A DNA stretch of 64,000 nt from Fonsecaea monophora (lineage: Eukaryota; Ascomycota; Eurotiomycetes; Chaetothyriales; Herpotrichiellaceae): NCBI RefSeq assembly GCF_001642475.1, contig NW_019173934.1:682001-746000 (forward strand), written 5' to 3'. Made by a program: the position numbers and the translations under genes. Below, one piece after another: positions 11,793 to 21,591 of the stretch. The notes below the pieces were generated by a model. The model searched no databases, was not told the origin of the DNA, and saw nothing but the letters and a program-made list of their open reading frames with translations. Positions within the stretch are counted from its first letter, which is position 1. Each line of letters starts with the position of its first letter.

Positions 11793-12776
11793 ATGGCCGA
11801 CTCGGGTGATGCCAAACCAACTCCCTCGGCGGATCAGACTGCGTCGTCCGACTTGAGACCTGCTGAACAAGAGACTAATCTCGTGACGAATCCCCTGGGT
11901 GATCCTTCGTCCGAAGCCCCTGCTCAAGAGACCAAGTCTACCACCTACACCGACACTGCTGCCAAAGCCGCCAGTACTGCCGCGAGCACTGCCACCGCAG
12001 CGGCGACTGGCGTCAAGGACTCTGTCTTTTCCATGTTTGGTGGTGGAGCCAAGAAAGAGCGCAAGGTCGAAGAGGATGATAATGCAAAGGATGAACCCAG
12101 CGGTAGTTCCAAAGCGCAGAAGAAGGAGGATGAAGACGATGTGAGATATACTCTACCCATTCAAGGGGGAAGACCTGGGCTGACGTTGTTGATATGACAG
12201 GACAAAGCCGAAGAGGAGGAGGCAGACGTGGAATTCGAACCCGTGGTCCGACTGACCGAGAAAGTCGAGACAAAGACCAATGAGGAAATGGAGGAACAGG
12301 TCTTCAAGATGCGTGCCAAACTTTTCAAGTTCGACCGCGAGCCGAAGGAGTGGAAGGAGAGAGGCACTGGCGATGTTCGGCTGCTCAAGCACAAGGAGAA
12401 CGGAAAGACGCGATTGGTGATGCGCCGAGACAAGACTCTCAAGGTTTGCGCAAATCACTATGGTAAGTCTTCGTCTGTCTGCAGTGCTCGCCGCCGAATG
12501 GCTCTTGGCTAATCTCTACATCTAGTCACCCCTGATATGAAGCTTTCACCAAATGTGGGTAGCGATCGAAGCTGGGTTTGGAATGTTGCAGCAGATGTCA
12601 GCGAGGGCGAGCCAGAAGCGCAGACCCTTGCTATCCGGTTCGGAAACAGTGAGAGTATGACATTGCCTCCACATCTCCCATTGCCCGCGTGCTAACCCGC
12701 CACAGATGCCAATCTCTTCAAGGAAGCGTTCATCAAGGCCCAGCAGGACAACGAGTCTCTGTTCCAAAAGTCATGA
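11793..12776 (+). CDS. yrb1: Ran-specific GTPase-activating cofactor, RanBP1/Yrb1
   Basis: A protein of about 267 aa in exons 11793-12140, 12201-12462, 12526-12648 and 12706-12776. RanBP1/Yrb1 stimulates RanGAP-dependent GTP hydrolysis by Ran and is needed for nuclear transport. The N-terminal 115 residues are a low-complexity Ala/Thr/Ser then Lys/Glu/Asp tail. The Ran-binding (PH-like) domain follows at about residues 125-250. It begins FEPVVRLTEKVETKTNEEME and includes KLFKFDREPKEWKERGTGDV, the classic RanBD signature, then KTLKVCANHYVTPDMKLSPN. Introns 2 and 3 interrupt the domain and all junctions are in phase. Length is in the family range (yeast Yrb1 is about 200 aa; fungal forms have longer tails). 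Mainly cytoplasmic in known fungi. Confidence 0.95.
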
Positions 12777-13424
12777 TGCATCCGATAGCGAGTGGGGGTT
12801 GTGTGATGATTGATCCAGCAAGGAATCTACAGCTGCCGACCAGCAGAGCAATTGCAGAGCAACTGCAGAGCAACGCATATGAAAGAGATGTGATTCATGG
12901 TTTACCATAGGCTCTGAAACTCTCATATCACCTGACCTTAGATAGAGACGCAGTCTGCCCAACGGCTAGCCTTGGCAAGAATGAATGGAGTTGTGAAGAA
13001 GACCATCCCACAACGTTTTTTGTCACTCTATCTTAACCCGAAATTCGTAACTGATCACCCCAGTTCATTTTGGCGCTAGTCCTCGGCAAAGTTGCCATTT
13101 ATGACGTATATATAAAGACAGCCCACCTCATCCCTGGAGATCCACTCAACCTTCTTCGTGAACGGCAAAGCATCTTCCCACGAAGTGCGACAACCAAGTT
13201 GGCAACCCCTGTTTACCTTTTCTCTGGTTAACGTCCTGCGTCAGACTGAGCGTGGCCTCTACTGACATTCCGACATCTCTTGAATCGGTCACCCCGACAC
13301 TGTCGCTCACCACATCTTCAAGTTTCCCTCCTCTCACCTGGTCCTCAGCAGCCACGACGCAGACGATCTACAAACCCCACCAACTCGCCGTCATTTTGAC
13401 TTCAACTAAACACAGCTCTCCATC
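12777..13424. other. intergenic, YRB1 to TAF14
   Basis: About 650 bases holding the YRB1 3' flank and the TAF14 promoter, including a strong TATA-like element near 13107. No coding sequence recognised. Confidence 0.55.
13102..13116 (+). promoter_or_regulatory. TATA-like box preceded by CRE/ATF-like TGACGTA, upstream of TAF14
   Basis: TATATATAAA occupies 13107-13116, about 310 bases before the TAF14 ATG. TGACGTA, a half-CRE/ATF-like core, overlaps its 5' edge at 13102-13108. The distance leaves room for a leader of about 250 nt. Function is inferred from the motif only. Confidence 0.4.
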
Positions 13425-14511
13425 ATGCCGGACGTAAGTCGCAGTGTCGCATTCGCTTCAACATACAGCGCGACTGACAGTCTTTACAGGTCAAACGCAG
13501 TGTCAAAATTGTGACGGAGCAAAAGATCATGTAAGTTGACTCCTGAACTCGCGCCTCACCCCGCGTTCACCTCCTCTCACCTTCATGTGCCTGGAGTTTC
13601 GAACATGCTCCAACCCACCGCTCAGCACTTGCAACTGCTTGCGACTTTTCAAGGTTCTGTTCTGACATGATGTCTACAGTCCAGGTGCCGACAGTGGCGT
13701 GACCGGATTCCCTCTCAGACATTGGTCTATGAAGATTTTCCTCCTCCACGCCGACACAAAGCAGGAGATTGATGCAGACATTTTTGAGTCGGTAACATAC
13801 TTTCTCCACGACTCATTTGGTGACAAGGCGACACAAAGTATGTATCACTGACGTGACCCTTCTTTGCCATTGTGTGTCAACTTGCTAACCACTGTCCGTC
13901 CCGACAGCCTTCAAGAAGCCACCATTCCGTGTTGCCGAAGATGGATGGGGTGAATTCGAACTACGAATCGAAATGAAAGATCTCAGTGGCAAGGTTCACA
14001 GCATCCTCCACGACCTCAATTTCGCCAACGCGCGTTATGAGACCAAACAGATCATCACCTTCAAGAACCCCAAAGGGGCACTCCTCGAGACACTTCGCAA
14101 CTCTGGTCCTATTCCAGGAGAGTCCACCTCAAACGGCACCGAAACTGCTAGCAAGAAACGCACAAGCGAGATCGGGGGAACTCAGAAGAAAAAGAAGGGA
14201 GACAGCAAAGTCATTGACATGGACAAATTGGCCGAAGGCCTTCAGAAGCTTGGTGAAGACGACCTTCTTCAGGTTGTGCAGATGGTGCATGACAACAAGA
14301 GTGAAGAGTCGTGGATGCGCAACGATGCCGAACGTACGTGCATACCTAGTCCCCCCTTTTGTGTGCATTGCTGCTAGACAAACGGTTACTAATGCTTGAC
14401 TCTTCTACAGAGGGCGAATTTCACGTTGATCTCTACACCCTCCCTGAGAATCTTATCAAGATGCTCTGGGACTTCACAACGGAAAAGAACGCGATCTCGG
14501 CGTCTGCATAG
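13425..14511 (+). CDS. taf14: YEATS-domain protein Taf14/Anc1
   Basis: A protein of about 244 aa in five exons: 13425-13433, 13490-13530, 13680-13837, 13908-14333 and 14411-14511. Taf14 is a YEATS reader of acylated histone H3. It is shared by TFIID, TFIIF, SWI/SNF, INO80 and NuA3 in yeast. The YEATS domain fills about residues 4-125 (VKRSVKIVTEQKIIPG, then GFPLRHWSMKIFLLHADTK, then PFRVAEDGWGEFELRIEM). A Lys/Ser linker follows, and the C-terminal ET-like domain (MDKLAEGLQKLGEDDLLQVV, later GEFHVDLYTLPENLIKMLWD) recruits partner peptides. The first exon is only nine bases (ATGCCGGAC). All introns are GT-AG and the frame is continuous. Length equals yeast Taf14. Nuclear. Confidence 0.94.
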
Positions 14512-15929
14512 GCAGATTGTTGAGTACTATGTCTTCCATATTTTACAGGTGGAGTTGGAATGGTCCAGCGTTCTTGACCACCACCTGTCCTTCTTCAACT
14601 CTTTTCTTGATCCCGGGCTTTGATAGGATGGCGTCAGTTCGTGGCAAGAAAGCAGGGAAACAAAAGGGTTGGATCTCTGTACCATCACATCTATGGAACG
14701 GCTCGCGCATGATATGACCTGGGTTCTGCTTTCTGCAAATCTTTGCTGCTTCTGATGATTGAGTCGCTTTGCGCGCACATCTGAGCATCTGCGAACGAGT
14801 CTGTAGCATTTCCTGAGGGGAGAGCGACTGGGGGATTTTTCAAGGGGGAAAATGGTGGTTTGGATCTCGAGTGTCTTTTCGTCCTATGTTTCCTTCAAGG
14901 GGGGAATATCTCAGTGGGACAGGCACGAATGACATGACATGACGGCAACTTGCAACTAGCAACGCACTGGGAGTTGAGATCGGACGATGTACTCTAGGGA
15001 AGGCAAGGATTTGATTCTACAACCCATCTCCTGTCTCTTGTCTCTTTGTTATGCGCTTGTCATTATTCACCACCACCACCCCCCATCACCAAGATCCATA
15101 TCTTGGTATGGATCTTACGACGAAGCTATGATAATGTGCGCAAGCAACCAAAGTGGATCGATGATCCCTGAAGCTGAAGTTGGGAGGCCAAAAAAGGGGG
15201 AGGGTCTTGCGACGCACAGGCTCGAAATAATGAACATGAAAACAAAATCTTGAATCATTCATTCATTTGAATATATTGAAATTTTTTTTTGACATGTAGT
15301 TAATTGGTTTCTTGGGCATTCCAATGCAGATGTCATTGCCCATTGCAGAACGCGAGTTCTTCCTTTGTCTGCGTATATACAGCAGGCAGGTAGGTATCCA
15401 AGGAGTCTATATGTTGCAGGTTTGTGGCCATCCACCCACACATCAAAATCCTCACCCCAAAGTCGTTAGACACCGATGGTGGCTCGGTATCTAGTAGTGA
15501 TAGATCGTAAACTGTTGAGGCTGAAGTCAGAGCTTGTGTGCTTGAACTTCCAGGCTCCTTTCATCTTTGTTCTTTATTTTTTTTTTTGGAATGTACCTGA
15601 GAGTGGGCGATGTGGGCGTGGTTAAGGCGATCCGATCGTTGCTGGCGCTGTGTATTTCACCAGCTATCATATGTACAAAGGAGACAAGATGCCCAGTCAG
15701 TCGGACAAAGACAGCAGATCCGTGTCGTTGGTATCGTAGAGGACCGAGGTCTAATAGCTCGTGAGAGAATGTGTCGGAGAATATGTGGCAAAGATGTGCA
15801 TCATACATTTGTTTCGTTGCCGCGCAACAAGGTGGGCAGGATCTGAGTTTAAAATCGGCATGGCGATGATATTATTACATGGATGGGCAACAAGGACAAG
15901 AAGCTTTTCACAAGCTGGTGGTCGAGATC
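14512..15929. other. convergent intergenic, TAF14 / phosducin-like gene
   Basis: About 1.4 kb between two 3' ends. It contains poly-T runs at about 15284-15292 and 15577-15588 and a Cys-poor array of short unsupported frames on both strands. I recognise no gene or RNA. Long 3' UTRs or an unannotated non-coding transcript are possible. Confidence 0.45.
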
Positions 15930-16884
15930 TCATCGGAGGACACGGTTTCTGTTGACAATGGGGATCAGCTTGAGGTTTTTTCATCATCAGCATGAAGCAT
16001 GTTACTCACTGAAGCAGCAGACCCTCCAGACCCTCCGCTCTTACGCCCGATATCGTAGCAAAAACGTCACCAGCCTTGTAAGCCAGAATCGCGGGGATGT
16101 CGACCGTCTCCATCTCCGCAATCTCATGGTGTAACTTGATAAAGCGAGTGGTATTGTGCTTGTAGGCAAGCATACTCAGCTCGTCTTCCACCTCGGCACT
16201 TGCACTAGACGAAGGATCATATATCATGACGACGACGACGGTCTCGTTGGAGACCTTTTCAATTGCGTCCAGGTAGCCATTCGCATCCACTTCCATGAAC
16301 ACGCCCCAGGTCCGTTGGCTAGGAAAGTGTTTTCGTTGAGCACTGTAGGCAGACTGTGATTGAGAAGAGAGCTCCTGCAGGCGGTTGGCTCGCCATGTTT
16401 TCATGAATTCCGAGTCGGCTTCATCGTCGGAAAGGGTCAAGTTGGTGTCTGAGTTGGAAGATGTGGTCGATTCGGGTGAACCAGAAATGAGAGTTCTGCG
16501 CTTGTCACTCTTTTCTGTGACGGTCGGGATCGCTGCTGCCTTGCCATTTGAGGTCAGGTTATTGGCAAAGCTAGTCAGCCGTTGTCGAAATGTCGATTGT
16601 TTCGCGCGGGCAAAAGATTGGGCGTCTGCAATGACTCCCTTGGGCCCAGTGTTGGCATAGTGAGCTTGGGAGGGTAGATGGTACGTGGTCTTTGTGGTGA
16701 TCATGGTCGCCATGTTGCCGGCGCTCTCGTCGTCAGTCCCAGGGTCAGAGAGATTGTCAAATGCAGGCTCGGGGTCAAGATCGAGGTCAGAGTTGTCCTT
16801 GTCGTCGCGATCTTCGGGATGAGAAGTCGGGTGGTCGCGGTGGGAGAAGTAACGGTCAGCCTCTTCACGGGCGAGGTCGGCCAT
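15930..16884 (-). CDS. phosducin-like protein (thioredoxin-fold G-beta-gamma/CCT co-chaperone)
   Basis: A protein of 297 aa. Exon 1 is 16884-16010 and exon 2 is 15948-15930; the 61-nt intron begins GTGAGT and ends TCAACAG. Without splicing the frame stops right after GLEGLLLQ. Splicing adds NRVLR, which resembles the usual short family C-terminus. The N-terminal half is acidic and Ser-rich (DDKDNSDLDLDPEP). The phosducin core starts at EFMKTWRANRLQEL, with a thioredoxin-like fold at about residues 190-290 (GVFMEVDANGYLDAIEKV, VVVVMIYDPSSSASAEVEDE, VDIPAILAYKAGDVFATISG). Redox cysteines are absent, as expected for phosducins. Family members help assemble G-beta-gamma dimers with the CCT chaperonin; fungal members are required for G-protein signalling. 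Cytosolic. Confidence 0.88.
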
Positions 16885-18657
16885 GTTGTATATAAGACAG
16901 ATTTTCCCCTCCTTTGCTCAATAGTTCTGTTCTTTGTAGGGCGGGCAGGGGTGGGCGAGTGGAGGCCGCTCCAATGTTAGATCGAGTCAGAAGGATAGCA
17001 GTTGGCGGATCCTGTTGGTCTCTGATTCTGTGACATAGGTAGGTAGGGGGGTCCCCAGAAAGGTCCGTCTCAAAGTTTGTTCTACCTTGCTGGTGCTGGT
17101 GAGACGGCGGTAAGCTGGGATTGATCAGCTCACAAAAGCACAAATTTGGTAGTGCGACCTGATGACAGCGTTGGCAGTTTTGAAGAGTAGTGAAGGGGGT
17201 GGAGATTGAGCGGAATGATGGCAAACTTGTCGCGAGACCAGAATGGACGAAGCAGAGTCTGAAACACCAGGCTAGCAAACCCTAGCGACAAACCCCAGCG
17301 GGACAGTGGGTCTAGACCAGGCTGAAAGCTCTAGGGCATGCAATGGTGTGCACTGCGGACGGGTAGGGCGTGGAGAGACGGCTGATGTGCTGCTGTTGTA
17401 CATAGAGTTTTGAGTGCAAGAAGACGAATGAAATGAGCAGTTCCACCAAAAACCTTCGTGTGGACGAGTTGACCGCACGCAAGATTGACAATAAAAAAAG
17501 AATGAAATACATGGACAGAGTTGAATAACTGATCCCCTTGTCCCTGTAATGGTAAGGCGAACAATGATGGTGACGGCGGTTTGTTCTGGATTAACCTGAA
17601 ACTTGGGCTCTTTTGTCACACGCAGCTCCTTGTGACTGCGCCGCAGTTTGTCATCTTTCACTCTGACAGCGGCTGCGGTGACAGCGGGTCCCGGGCGGAG
17701 AGAACGGATGAGATCATAGGCTTCCTCTTACTACATAGGTACCCAGCGGCTACATCCCTAAGAGTTCCTGCCAAGTACGGGTACTACCTACGGAGTACTT
17801 CTCCTCCGTAGGTACCTCCCTAGGCACGCTAGGTACCTAACTGTTAGGCGGCTAGGGTACCAAGGGAGCCCTACCGAGCAGCAGACACTAGAAGCTAGAT
17901 GGTTAGAACCTTGTCCCGGGAATCTTTGACGAGTGTTTCCCAGACGAGGGGGTCGGTATCAACACCCCCCAAACTGGATCTGCCAGATTCATTGTTCCAC
18001 TCCAGTACCTCGCACACCACGTACACTCAATAATGCCACTCACTTACTGCTGACGATGGTCCTAAAATGCATCCCAGGATCAGTCCGGCATCCCTCTATC
18101 CTGTCGATCTCGGGCTTCGAGTGCCCTGGACCCCCTAGTGTTTGCTCTCAATGCAGAGTTTCAGCTATCCTCATCTCAGGCCAAGTGAGTCCATCATCCA
18201 TCCGCACCTTATCAGCTCTACAGCATCGATCGTGTCCCCCCTCTGACAAAGTCAAGATCCACACAACTCGATCTTCTCCCCTACGAGCCCTGCCTGTTCC
18301 TTCCCCTTCTTGGCCCCCCTCGAGATTCATCGACGCATGGTCGATCAGTGGAGCACCAAGTCGGCTTAGGACGAGGCCCGTATCCGTCCTGGCATGAGAA
18401 GACATACTAAAATTCTGACACTTGCTGCCATTGGATCCTTGAAACTTCGCTGTCAGGTCGATCATCTTGTTGGTTGGCTTTGTTGTATGGTTCCACCTCT
18501 ACGGTAACCCTGTTCGAATAATGGTAAGAATCCCACACGGAATTCATTTCTCGGAAGAGCTGGAAATCGTGTCGAGATTCTTTTATTGCTCATCACAGAT
18601 TGTTCACATTTCTGCATCAAGTCGTCGCAGAGGCAACCGACAAATAATATCGAGTAT
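16885..18657. other. intergenic, phosducin-like gene promoter to DPB11 3' end
   Basis: About 1.8 kb. It holds the phosducin-like gene promoter (close to 16885), a cluster of GGTACC/CCTACGG palindromes at 17.73-17.87 kb and the DPB11 3' flank. Several 60-150-codon frames exist but start in poor context, overlap each other on both strands and look like no family. Confidence 0.5.
17786..17813. repeat. inverted repeat ACCTACGGAG / CTCCGTAGGT within a TAGGTACC-rich patch
   Basis: Ten-base perfect arms at 17786-17795 and 17804-17813 with an eight-base spacer. They are embedded in a patch (17735-17865) with four GGTACC sites and CCTAGG/GCTAGG palindromes. Such GTACCT/TACGGAGTA palindromes recur in Pezizomycotina intergenic DNA; no function is established. 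Confidence 0.7.
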
Positions 18658-21486
18658 TCAAAATTCTTTAATCCCTTGACCTGGTGGACTTCGTTGCTTG
18701 TGCCTGGTCCGTCTTCCTGCACCCCATCCAGCATTGACACTCGCAAGTATATCATCATCTCGAATCTTACGTTCCACAGACTTCAATCGCCGAGCTTGTG
18801 GAGCTTGTATGCTTTCTTCGTTTGCTCCATCCATTCCAGATCTCTTTTTCCTCGATGCAGCCAGTTTCTCCCGCAACAGGATCGCTTCTTCGGAGTCTTC
18901 ATAACCCAGTTGGGTCATGGGTGGTGCTGCATGCTGCTCTATTGAGAAACCGGCATTTCTGGGCATGTCGGAATCGTCCATCTCCAATGGAGCTGATTTG
19001 AGTGCAGCTAGAGTCCGCTTTGCCCGTCCAATGAAGTTAAAGGTGCCTTTCTCAGCTGTAGATGTGCTTTCACCGTTCTGGGTCTCGGCTGACTGGATAG
19101 TAACAATCTCGCTACCAATCCCGTCCGTGTTGATACTGTCAATAGAACTGGCTCTTGACCACCTCACATTCGAGGCTGTTGATGAATTGGACAGGTTGCT
19201 CAACGCTCGCCCGAATAATCGATTCTTCTTTAGGGGATCGTTTTGATTGCTGCCGACAGATTTCTTTCTGGAGTGCTCGTTCAGGATGTCTCTGATAGCG
19301 CCATTGATTGCTTCGATATCTGTGGGTTTGCTTTGAACTTCAGCCCGCCCACCACTTTTGGCAGGCGCTGGAGCGTTCTCCTTTGATGTCGAGTCTTCTG
19401 TCCTCGAGAGAGCGTCCAACGGTTGGATTGATGGTTGGTTATTCTCCAAACGTGCATTTCCGCCGTTCGGGGATAGTATCCGGGGCGAATAGTTCCCATC
19501 GTCGTCTGATTTTTCTTTTGTCTCATTTCGTCCCGAAGCACCACCAGCACCACCAGCACCACCAGCACCACCAGCACCACCAGAAGCAGATGGTCCTTCT
19601 TTAGCTTGTCCCTGCATCTCCTCCGCCCCCCGCTGAACATTGAGACAAGAATTTGATTTCGTTGATTTGTCGGGGGCGGATCCATCATGCGTTCGAGTCC
19701 CGTTGGGCCTGGATTCCGGGTTCGCTCTATAGTCACCCGCATTTCGTGGAAGAGGAATCGTGCTAACTTCAACATAGTCTTCCAGAGCGCTTCTCTTCGC
19801 TGGCCTCTCACTGTTCGCTGTATGCGATCGCGCCTGTCTGAATAGATAGCTTTCGACATTAGCTTTGGCTTGGTTCTTGATTGTTGACCACAGCCACTCC
19901 TCAGTCACAGCGGGAATTCCCACGTGCTGTGCAAACTCAAGTTTGTCCTTTTTGGCACTGCCGGCTTTGCAGATCAGCATAGAGACGGCCGCAGTGAACA
20001 TCTGCGAGTAACTACCCCCGAGCAACGTGACGATCTTGGATACATGCACAGCTTCTAGACCATCGAAGCCAGTTGCGTTGATGGTCAGATCTCTCAAACA
20101 TGAAAGGGATCCCCGGAGTATCTGTCCGAGTGGGTATTTGCATGGGTCGACGAAAGACTTTGCGAGCATGCATTTTTCAAGCCAGAATTCGGACACCACT
20201 TGGGAACCACCTGCAATGATTTCGGCTGGTGTTGAATCTTTCTTGCCTACATCATGAGGCTGTATGGCAATTATACTGTCGCGTTTGTTCTCATCGGTCT
20301 CTTCTCCTTCGCTGACGATTGTCGCCCCATACTCAACCAACACTTTTTCAAGGTGTTTTCTCTAGCATCTTGTAAGCGTTTATGCGGGAATGGTAGAATG
20401 AGGCAATTCGGTGGCTTACCTTCTTCTCTTCGAACAATTGTACCTTGAACAGGCAACCTATCAGGAACCCATTGGCGCCGTGATTAGAAACTCTGTTGAT
20501 GGATTCGGCTTCAGGGTCGCTGATGGCAGCTGACTTCCTGGCAACTTCTCGAAGGGCAGGCATAGAAACCGAAGGCTTCAGCTCCGGACGCTCAAGTTTT
20601 TTAGCCTCAAACCCAGCACCGCCCACAATATCCGACCACATATCTTGCGTCTGACTTCCAAATTTGGCGCTTGCTGTCCTCCGGAGCTTTCGAGAAGGTT
20701 CTGGTCCGACATTGTCTTCTCTTGTGCGTTTGCCAAGTTGAGGAGAACGCCTCGCTTTTCGATTCCATGCCCCAAGACCTTGTTCGGCAACCGGAATAGT
20801 AGGATGATAGAGTCGTTCGTCCAATTGCATGCCCCTTTCCAATGTATCCTTGTACCATTTGAGGCTGACGACTTTTTTCTGCCATTGCATGCCATATTCA
20901 TACTTTTTGCCTTCGGGCTTCGCAGCGATCAGATGGGTTACATCCTTGGTCAGATCTCCTGTGTATTCCCCGCCATTTTCTTTGACATTCTTCTGCAGTT
21001 GGGCACGAAATGCAAGGTCATCGAAGCCTGTGATGCAGATTTTTAAACCGGCAAGAGTGGGCATCCGATATTGTTGTGTGAGACTGTCGAGGTCCAGAGG
21101 CAAGTCGTTTATCCAGTGATCTCGAACAGCCTCAATCCATTCCGGACGGAGCACTTTAATATCTTCTCTTTCTCGAGCAACATACTGATATTTCAGGGTG
21201 TCTGTGCTCCCCACAATGAGATGGGTCGTATCGGAAGTCAAGTCGAGCTTGTGTTCAGCTCCCATCTGCATCGCCATGTCCGCATATCGGCTCTGTAGAC
21301 TTCGTTAGTATAGAGCCCTGGCTCACTCGTGTTGTTTTGCTCACCCTGTCCTCTGGTCCGACTGAAGTAAAGCATAACATGACACCTTGGAGCGGTTGCT
21401 CGGCGGATCCTGAGAAACGCAAGTTAGCACGCCAGCAGAAAATCTCTATTGAGGAACTTACCCCGAGCTTCTGTCCTTGCCATCAT
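18658..21486 (-). CDS. rad4: four-BRCT replication initiation/checkpoint scaffold Dpb11/Rad4(Cut5)
   Basis: A protein of about 888 aa, the fungal TopBP1 orthologue. It bridges Sld3 and Sld2 at replication origins and activates Mec1/ATR at damage. Exons on the minus strand: 21486-21462, 21409-21345, 21292-20420 and 20361-18658, all GT-AG and in frame. The two short 5' exons rebuild the start of BRCT1 (PLQGVMLCFTSVGPEDR, then MGAEHKLDLTSDTTHLIVGS). BRCT2 begins LAGLKICITGFDDLAFRAQL. BRCT3 spans the third intron and ends near SEFWLEKCMLAKSF. BRCT4 begins about residue 408 (LTINATGFDGL, ending IPAVTEEWLWSTI). The C-terminal 380 residues are disordered, Ser/Asn/Lys-rich, with a short Gly-Gly-Ala repeat. 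They probably hold phospho-sites and the ATR-activating region. A second in-frame ATG at 21483 could equally be the start. Nuclear. Confidence 0.92.
19537..19582 (-). repeat. coding microsatellite, 5 x 9 bp (Gly-Gly-Ala)
   Basis: Five near-perfect tandem copies of a nine-base unit (agcaccacc on the plus strand) encode repeated Gly-Gly-Ala in the disordered tail of the DPB11-like protein. Multiples of nine keep the frame, so copy-number changes would alter length only. Confidence 0.85.
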
Positions 21487-21585
21487 GCATGGTCAAAACA
21501 GATCACCAAACTCCTACAACCCCTTCGCCTGGGAGTTGTCTCTAAGATAGGATTTTCAAATTATCATGGCGCTTCTGCGTTGCGG

Positions 21586-21591
21586 ACGCGT
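21586..21591. promoter_or_regulatory. MluI cell-cycle box (ACGCGT) upstream of DPB11/rad4
   Basis: ACGCGT lies 100 bases upstream of the DPB11 ATG and is followed within 20 bases by GGCGCGTG. MCB sites bound by MBF drive G1/S expression of replication genes in yeasts. ACGCGT occurs elsewhere in the window as well, so only the position is suggestive. Confidence 0.4.

Noticed and set aside
12225..12245. Minus-strand sequence resembling a tRNA B box (GGGTTCGAATTCC)
   Set aside because: It lies within the YRB1 coding exon and no matching A box or acceptor stem could be found.
1964..16884. Secondary-metabolite cluster around the 2OG oxygenase and transporter
   Set aside because: No backbone synthase or pathway regulator is present; the neighbours are conserved housekeeping genes.
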